From Notospermus geniculatus (Eukaryota > Nemertea > Pilidiophora > Heteronemertea > Lineidae), in NCBI GenBank assembly GCA_002633025.1, contig NMRB01000889.1, positions 12,196 to 76,195 of the forward strand: a stretch of DNA of 64,000 nucleotides, read 5' to 3'. Every line of letters starts with the position of its first letter. The stretch's first letter is position 1. The position numbers and the translations under genes were made by a program. Under the pieces are notes generated by a model. It had not been told where the DNA came from. It made no database searches and was given only the letters and a program-made list of their open reading frames with translations. Shown in pieces: positions 12,101 through 21,100 of this stretch.

Positions 12101-15100
12101 TTGTAAAAGGGATTTATTTGACCCTCGCGGCATGCAACAGTAGACTTCAAACTCAAGCCACAACTGCTAAAACTACACCAACAACAGTGCATTCGAAAGA
12201 ATGGTTTTGCTCCAAATCAAACTCTTCAGCCAAAGACTATTATACAGGTGAATCAGGAATACTTCATTGCAAAGAAACCATGCGGATGTCGGAATTGATA
12301 TCCCATGAGTAAGATACCGTGAAAAGTAAAGTTTATCGTGGTAGCAGCACAGAGGATGGAATCCTTGTACATGTACATTAGCATTGACGTCACTGATGGT
12401 GGGGTTCGGGATGGGCGTGCAGGTGGCATGCTTCCACCGTGACTGGTACGCGATGTTTCAGAAACCGGACGAGGTACCAGTTTACCTTGTGACGTCATTG
12501 CTAATTGTTTATATATGTTGCACTGTTTTAAATGTCAGAAGAAACTGTGAAAAGTTTTGGATGTGATCGGTGTAGGGTGGTGTTCAGCTTCTGAAAAAGC
12601 TTCGAACGACTTGCAAATTGTAACCTGAAAGGTTCTGCCAGGCAATTAAGTTTGAACTGTGAATGAACTAAATTTGGGTAACGTGGCGAAATTGCTACCG
12701 AAAGCGAATTGAAAATGAATGGAACAGAATATTCAACTCGAACTTGGGATCGGGGTTATGGATTTGAACATTCAACAATGCGTCATATATAAACAGTATC
12801 TTAACTGTTGTCAACATTCGTTTCGGAGAAATAAGAGAAGGACAGAGATAGAGTACCATGGCAACGTCCAGAAAGTGCGACGCACTCTGATTTTGAAGAT
12901 TGTCTCCATGATCATCCTCCCATCGCAGGGCTTAGGCTTTGGTCTCACTTCATACACCTGCACACGAAGCGAGCGTATGAAGAGGAGCGAGACCAAAGCC
13001 CTGTGATAGGAGGGTGCCCCATGATGGATGTCAGAAGTGGTGATCTTTGCAAAGATCGCCTGTCCGCCTGTCACCAATGCGAAAGACACCTCAGATACCA
13101 CGGAACCAGAGTTCGTCTGCGTGCACTCTCTGACCGATAGACTGCCATTGGTGATAGAATTTTCAATCGTGAAGTGAGATGAAGTAGACAGCACAGTTTT
13201 CCAACACCGAGAACTTACTTCTTGCCTATAATCTTGACAACAGCATCGATGCCTTCGGTTTGTTAGTAGAACTCTACTTACCAGGTCACCCACTCCCCGC
13301 AGGAAACCGTAGGTCGTCGGGCTGTACGGGTATGAATGCAATCCCCAAGTGGCATAGCTCGGCACCTGGGCGTATTTCAAGACATCCTGGCGTTTTTGAC
13401 GACGTGGCTTGGGTTTCGCGGCCGTAATCTTCACAGCCCTTTGGGTGGCGCGGGGGACGTCTAGGTACAGGTCGTCATAAGCGCGCAGCGCCGGTTGATG
13501 GTAGTATCGTGGACGTCCGTAGTCCACATCCATGTCATCGTAGAAACGCCGGGTAGGGCTCCAGGTAGACAGGGGGTAGTGCGAGTACCCCAAGGAGCTC
13601 CTGTATGGCTCGTAGGTACCCCAGAAATCGGGGTAGCGTCTGGTGTAAGGGTACACGTCCAAATCTAAGTCGTCGTAGTAACGCCTTGGCGTGTAGGTAG
13701 AACGCCAGTAACTACTGTACGGGTACACATCCAGGTCATCGTAGTAACGCCTTGGCGTGTAGGTGGAACCATGCCAATAGCTACTGTAAGGGTAGTCATC
13801 AAGATCGTCAAAGTAGCGCTTTGGTGAGTAATACTGTGCGTGATGGAACCTTGAGTATGGGTAGTCACCAAAGTCACGATACCCATACTTATGACTCAGC
13901 CGATTCAGATATGAGCCGTACGCTCCAAGGTCAAGGTCATCGAAGTAACGTTTCGCTGGTTTGTAACCAGTAGAGGCAGTCTTTTCGTAGCTGTGGCTCA
14001 AGGGACACGTCGGGTAGCTGTACAGGCTGTCGTAGTAGCGTTTCGTTGGCTTTCTGGTGTGCTGACGATAGTCGTAACGTGGTGAATAGTCATAGTCATA
14101 GTCAAGGTCATCATAGTAGCGCTTCAGGAAGGTGCTTGACCTCCCGACGTAGGGGCTGTAGGACAGGTCAAGGTCGTCATAATAGCGCCTGCTGGGGGCA
14201 CAAATGCTGCCGTAGCCGGCAGCATAGCGGCTGCTCGCTAGGCCGCCTGCCAGAGAGCTGTAGCTCCAGGGCTGGTACACCCAGGGATACGCATCCAACC
14301 CGTACTCGTACGAAGGCTTCGACTGCGAGGAAGCATGCACACTCTTCAAGTAGGTTGATGGATTCCAAGTCTGGGAGCTGTGCGCGATATCACGGTAGCT
14401 CTTTGCCGGTGTAGGTGCATTCAGATAGTAATAGTCCCACGTGCCGGATGCGCGCGGATTCACTCCATGCTCGGGGTTCGTCCTCCATCCCGGTAGTGGA
14501 TCAGCGAGTTGGTAACTTACACTTTTTCCTGGTACAACGACTGTGGGGATAGTTGGTACGTGGCGATGGTGAGGCCTCCTGCTGGTGGTGTGCGTGCTGC
14601 TGCTCTTCTTGGTGGTGTGACTGCGAGGGTGTGGTAGAGGTGCTTCATATATATTCTAAAAAAGAGGCAAAGTGAACAGTGACAGAGAGAATGTACTCCA
14701 GTAATGATGAGGTACACGTACGGCGACGACAAGCCTTATGTTGGGTACGCCTCGGTTGTTGATGGCGACCCCATCCTAAGGTAATCAGTGGTTCGCAGAG
14801 CTCTCTCTCTCTCTCTCTACGTCACTGCATACAAACGGCGACGCAGTGAAGAATCGACCACTGATCACAACAGGATGGGATGACTCTTGCCACGGGACAG
14901 TGGGACAATGACTGAGTTCGGTTTTTGCTGGTGGGTGGCATGGCTGTCCGGACAACAACTGTGATACGCGGATCTTCAGTAGATACATCCTTGACGATGT
15001 TTCAGTTGTTCTTTGCTTCATTTGTTTCTACCTCGACATCAGATCCTTCACTAAATGCCATGCAAGTCAATTCGCTTTCAAACAAGTTCACCGAGAGGTA

Positions 15101-18100
15101 CAGACCGAGCCACCGTAGGGATTTTGAAGGGCGACCTGCGAGGTGGATGAAGGTCGCAGTAGGCTATCAGCACTGCAGAGGCAACCAGTATACAAAATGT
15201 AGAAGAAAAACGACCATGCAGGGAGAGAATCTAGGTGTCACACCATGGGCATTCACTGAGAGGTTGAGGTCTCATTGAGGAGAGTTTTCTGGAGGTAACA
15301 CCAAATGATGGTTACGGTACTGATTTTGTAATCCATACAAACCCGAGCAATTTAATTGGGATGACGTATCGCTCATCTAGCACTACCTGACATCATGTTG
15401 CCATAATCGTTTTCATTTCTCAGGATGGGTTTGGGCAAAATGGCAATCTATCACTACCAGCACGAAGCGGGAGAATCACCAGAGCAAACCGTCATGGGTG
15501 GTGTAGTGGGTGGCACTCCACACCGGGTCACACAGCCTACCTTGTTTACCAAAATTTTCTTCAAACATCTACATGCCCAATGCCAGATTAACTCCCATCA
15601 CTTCGATTCCGCCTCCTTCTCTGGACTGTGTTCCTCTAGTTCTAATGGCACGACGGATTCCACCGACTCGACCACAGTGGCAACCTGTGGTTCTTCGGCT
15701 TCTTTAATGCTCACGGACTCCGGTTCTTCTTCCTCTTTTGACAGTTCCTCCTCCTCTTCCGAGGGCTTAGCTGCTGAGATTGAGATCGTCACCGGTTCAT
15801 CTTCCACAACAACAGTGGGCCTCTTGGCAGAAATAACAACAGCCTCCTCGTCTTCGTCGTCAAAATCTGGTACCTTCCGCTCCTCCTCAGGGCTGAAGAC
15901 GTAGTATTCTGGCTTGTAATCCTTCCTTGGTTCAGGGGATATTGACGGTGGTAACTCTTTCAAAGCTGGATCTGACCGTGTAAGCTCTCGGCTCTTGTGG
16001 CTTCCGTCGTAGTCGTGATACTTGCGGGTGTATCCGCTGTCATAATCTACGTGGTTTATGCAGCTGGACGTGTGAGCAGTCCCCTTGCTGAAGAACTTCC
16101 GACGACGAGGCGTGGCTGGTAACGTCTTTTCAATGAGTGCAGCCTATGTTAGCAAATAAATGAGTTTACTAGGACATGGCAAGGTACTTTGTTACTTTGT
16201 GATACAGATTTTTACGTTAGCTCTCTGTTGAGAATCTTATTCCAAGTACCATTTAGATTTAGAAGTTAGAATACACTGAAACCATGTGCTAGTCGACAAA
16301 GCTTTCACATTATGGGACTGCTGATATCAACTATACTTCTAAAAGGTTACTTTGTCGTAACTGCAGTTTCTTTCTTGGGCTGGTATATTGGGTAGTCGGC
16401 ATCAAAGAAAATCAAACATAACTAAAGGTATGGTAAGTGGTGGACAAGCGCAGGCTATGGGATGCTTCGAGAAAATCAATAGAAGACGTAACGTTACTGT
16501 ATTGTGCTAGAAAAGCGGTTGCATGGTGAAAGTACATGTAAGCTAGGAAACCATTCAATAAAGCTGGAGGGGCTGAACCTCTGATGTTCTACCAAAATGC
16601 TTCAGGTGGAACTGAACCTTTGCAAGCCCGAAGGACGCAAGAGTTTATTTTAGCTGGGTCGGCTGATGTTTCATTGTTGTCACTCTGAGCGCTCACTCCC
16701 AATGCCACCGCACAAAGTGGGGGCGGGGACGAAGGGAGCCAGTGCTACGAACCACTGGCCCAGGCGACTAGGGAGGGGAGTACGAATCTACGACTGTACA
16801 CCAATTTATTGGTATGGTTCCCAGATTACATAAGCAGTTTTTCTGCACTCGCATGCACAATCAAGCAGAAGGCTTCAATACAAAAAGCAAAAGGCACATG
16901 CTCACTAACAAAGGAATTCAAGTGTTTTCCCTTATCACCAGGGGCCTGTTTCATAAAGTGACTTTAAGCTAATTGTACCTTTAACCAAATGGAAAATGCC
17001 TTGAAGTTGATGGTACCATTAGCTTAAAGTCACTTTATGAAACAGGCTCCAGGTATTTGAAGGCACAAGTGCTAGTATCTTAATCTTTGAGGAAGCGTCC
17101 CCCTTCAAATCGCTTTCATTTCAAATCTATAATTCGTCAAATTTGTTGACGGTTGGTTTTGTCGACCGAGACTGCGATCGAGAACGACTTGGTCTGAGAT
17201 ACTGTCAGAACCAATCCCCCGTTCTGTAAATATCCGATAATGTATATAGGTAATGCAAAAATTTATGACTCCAACATCATGATCTTCTCTGGAAACTGTC
17301 GACCACCCATCCAGAAGATATCTATCAGTATACTTCCCGATTGATGATCAGTTTTTTCGACCAACTCGTCTTCCATTATCGGCAACCTGTTGATAGGTGT
17401 CGACGTGCTCTGCCAGCCAGAATAACGTAGGATATCTAGCATTTCTAGCAGCTTCAAATCGTTGTTCATCTGACCAAGTCAGACGTTTGCGCAAGTTTGG
17501 TTCTGATATGTTCCAAAAGCGAGTTTTTAGAGGTTGAATCGGAAAGGAACCCGACTTCAAACCTTGGCTTCCCTGCGAATTCGTCGTATAACTAAGTTCG
17601 GCATTAAGAATACCTGTGCAAAGTGAAGGGGATGAGTACTAGGGTACAGCGTTAGCTATAGAAATGTAACCATAACTGAAGGTATACACTTAACTCACTT
17701 GCAGTCCTCGACGGTGCAAGGCTACCTTCAATTTGGTATTTGTTGACATGACATCCAACAAGAAGACCAGCTCAACAGCTTCTTGAGATGTGACATGCCA
17801 AAACTGAAACTCCAAAGGCATCACCTGGCCTTCATTGGAGCACAACACACTCTTGTAGCCTGACAATTACACTTTGAAATCGTGGGATGTTCCAGTGACG
17901 ACACACATGGTGCTACGCCCCAAAGAACCGATCCAGTGCTCGATGGGTATACCTGGCCAAATCGCTGGAAGACTGGACGTCCGAACGAATCGGATTGGTT
18001 GACAAGAAACCTATCGAGCTCCAGATTGGTTGCTTGGGCTACACTAATTTGCATACAGTGGGTTATGTTGTTATTGGTCTACACAAGGACACTAAAAACA

Positions 18101-21100
18101 AAGAAAACGGTGCATCAGTGTAAAAAAGTGGGCAGGGTGTCACACAACAGGACATCACACGGTGGTTAGAGCGTCGAAGTCAAAGCTCCTGAAACACATG
18201 ACGAATATAGCGGTTGTAAAACGGGTGTGCTTTCAGAAAGGTCAGTATCCAATGAGGTTAGGCTCTATGTCAGAGGTGAGTGCAGCAGCCGCTAGGCGGA
18301 CCATGCTTTTCAGGTCACCATGCCACTATGATCACATGATCTCCATGCTGCTCATTCATTGGATGATTGGTAAAGGATTACCTTGACTCTTATACGGTCG
18401 AGGGTGCTTGTTTTCTCGCTGTTCTCGACAGCACGGTGCTGCGACTGCATTTCCATCCAGGCTTCCGACTGTTGCAGCCTACTGCGAGGCATACTTTCAT
18501 ACCGTTCCAGTAATTTGGCATCCGCTGCGGCAACGGACGGCCGATATTTATACGACGGCGTATACTCCTCATCTTCAAGGTCACCCGATGTGAAATCTGT
18601 ATCATTTTCGCGACGATATCCGATGTCGTAGCCGGAACTAGAATAGAGCCGCTGGCCGTAATCGACGTCGCCGTAGAGTCCCTCTCCAGCTCTGAACCGA
18701 CGAGTGATTTCCCCCGCTCGTTGGTGAACGTCGCCTTCATACAAATACGAATCATCATCCCCGTAATCGTCATAATTATATTCATAAGAACCGGGACTGT
18801 GGGTCCCGTTGTAAGTCTTAGCGGGGGGAGCTATGTACGGCTCGTCGTCTTCGTCGTCGCTGGCAACAGCCTCATATGTGAAAACGCGGCGTTTCGGGAA
18901 GAGGGTTGCCACGTCGATGTTTTCAATATCCTCGTCGTCATCGAGATAGCTCGTTGTGATGTGTTCCGTGACGGTGGGGCGGTACTCCGACCCAATTCTA
19001 GGGGCCGGCGACGGTGACAGACGCGAAGAAGCTGTTGCTTCGCCGTATCTTCGCACGTATGGTGTATGTGTACTAAATTCATCAGCCAGTGAGGTGTATC
19101 TGTAGGGAGATGCGTAGGGGGAGGTATCTCGTAGCGGGGAGTAGGTCCGACGTAGGCTCGCTGCTGGTTCGTCAAGGCGTGGTAGGATCAGGCTGCTTGG
19201 GCGTGGTCTCACTTCTTCCGTGTCCTCATCACCTAAGTATGTTGCTGCTCGCTTCTCGTGCGTGGCCCGTCTGAGGACAGGATTCCTCAGAGCTGCCCGA
19301 CGTCTGTCGACATCATCAACATTCCTTCGGCCGCTGAAATCATCCATCCGCGATCGGAATTCATAACTAGGCTTCTGGCTCTCCACCTCCCATTTTTGCT
19401 GCCGAAAAAAGCACGGCACTAAATTTTACACCCAAAAAGTATCATAAGCACACATAAGCAATAAAACAGAGAAATAAAGGTGAAAAACACAATTCATTGG
19501 AATCTCGGTTTAGAATCACGACAGAGCAGTGGCATGGTGACCTTGAAAGCTAAGGGTCATCTAACCTTGGTAGACCTTGACCTTTGAACTTAACAACATA
19601 ACCTGAACAAATATAAACTTTTGAGTTAGTGGCATCCAGGCTGTAACAGAAGAAATAATTATGAAATAAATGATGTGCTCAACTAAAAAGCTCAAATGAA
19701 AGTGCGGATAAATGATAAAGAACTGTCCACCATTGGTTTCTGAGAAGAACCTTTTCTGTGTGCTGCTGTGTGGTGTGGTGATGCCTTGTCCTGTGGTGTG
19801 GTGTGGTGTCCTGTGGTGTGGTGTGTCGTGGTGTGCTGTGCTGTAGTGTGGTGTCGTGTCTTGTGCTTTGTATAGCTTTCATGTAATGTATTCTCTCATA
19901 TTATAAACCATCACATAATTCCCAACCATACCTATCCAGATGCCATCGGGTGCAATCCAAAGGTAAAACTATCAAAAGACATTGGGCCGTATTCTAGAAG
20001 CTTCCTTAACTCTAAGGTTTACCTTTAGCTATTGTTTGCAGGGCAGAATACAAAAGCTTAAAGTGGACCTTAGAGTTAAGAAGGCTTCTAGAATACAGGC
20101 CATTGTTTAGTTGTAGAAACGGTGTTATTATTGATGCCTATTCACAGGGAAGGGTTCAGAACGTCACGTTGTTTATTTGTGACATGACGCTGTTTATTTG
20201 TGACACCACGTTGTTGATTTGACACGACGTTGTTTACGTACGACGTCGCGTAGTTTATTTGGGTTGATTATTTGTGACGTGGCGGTGGTTATTTGTGCCA
20301 TGACGTTCTTTACTTACGACGTCACGTTCTTTTTTGACGTCATGTTGCTTATTATGACATCACGTTATTTATTATGACATCACGGTGATGATGATGTCAG
20401 ATTACCTGTAATAATACGTGATAGGTTACTGGAGGGAAATTGGGAGGTCAGGGTAGATAGGAAGCAGGGGATGCGCAATCTTAACAGTGATATACCTGTA
20501 GACAAGGTGCGATCATGCGTCGTTATTCTGGACCATGCTAGATGCATTTTCATGTCATTTCATGCAATTCGGAGTTCAGCTCTCCGTACATGATTCCATC
20601 ATGCTTCCATTTCGATGGGTTGAGACAGAATTTAACTAGTCCGGTGACAGGGGTGGAAAAAACTAAGTTGCAACCCAATGCTGCTTCCTCGGACCGCATG
20701 CTCTCTGAGTATACGGCCAGTGGGATTTCTCTTCAGTACGCGTGATAATGGCGTCAAAATTGGTTTTAGTCTGAGAGCCATTCCCGTATTCATACATGCT
20801 ACTGTCCTTTGTGGTGATATCATTGAGGAGGGGAAGGATTGGAGTTTTCTTGGCCTACACATGGGGTTGTAAGGGAACAGTTTGAAATGGCATACACTGG
20901 AGATTCTATCACGTCATTCCTGATATCTGAAAACTTTTATTCTGTACCTCCCGACAAGTTCACATGGGGAAAGACAACACTTCAACCTCTCCATATCATG
21001 CCCACGGTGTGACGAAGATCAATTTCCTGTCATGCACTAACGGGAAGGAGCCCCTGAAACTTATAAGTGATGGTGTGTCAATACTAGTATTACATGTACT

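Larger units (their letters stand above)
9647..14293. repeat. Tandem duplication unit B (about 4.65 kb)
   Basis: Direct repeat of 4695-9646. It lacks three insertions that unit A carries and instead has a 0.9-kb repeat insertion at about 11206-12099. The tyrosine-rich exon that overlaps its right end is complete because the original flank continues past 14293. Confidence 0.9.

Noticed and set aside
13240-13281. Short segment after the donor that could read IDAVVKIIGKK and stop
   Set aside because: It would need an intron of only about 30 bases between the donor and a poor acceptor, which is implausible.
17263-17560. Minus-strand frame WSDEQRFEAARNARYPTLFW
   Set aside because: No convincing acceptor or donor, and not needed for phase between exons 18382-19398 and 15598-16143. 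It might be a decayed transposon fragment.
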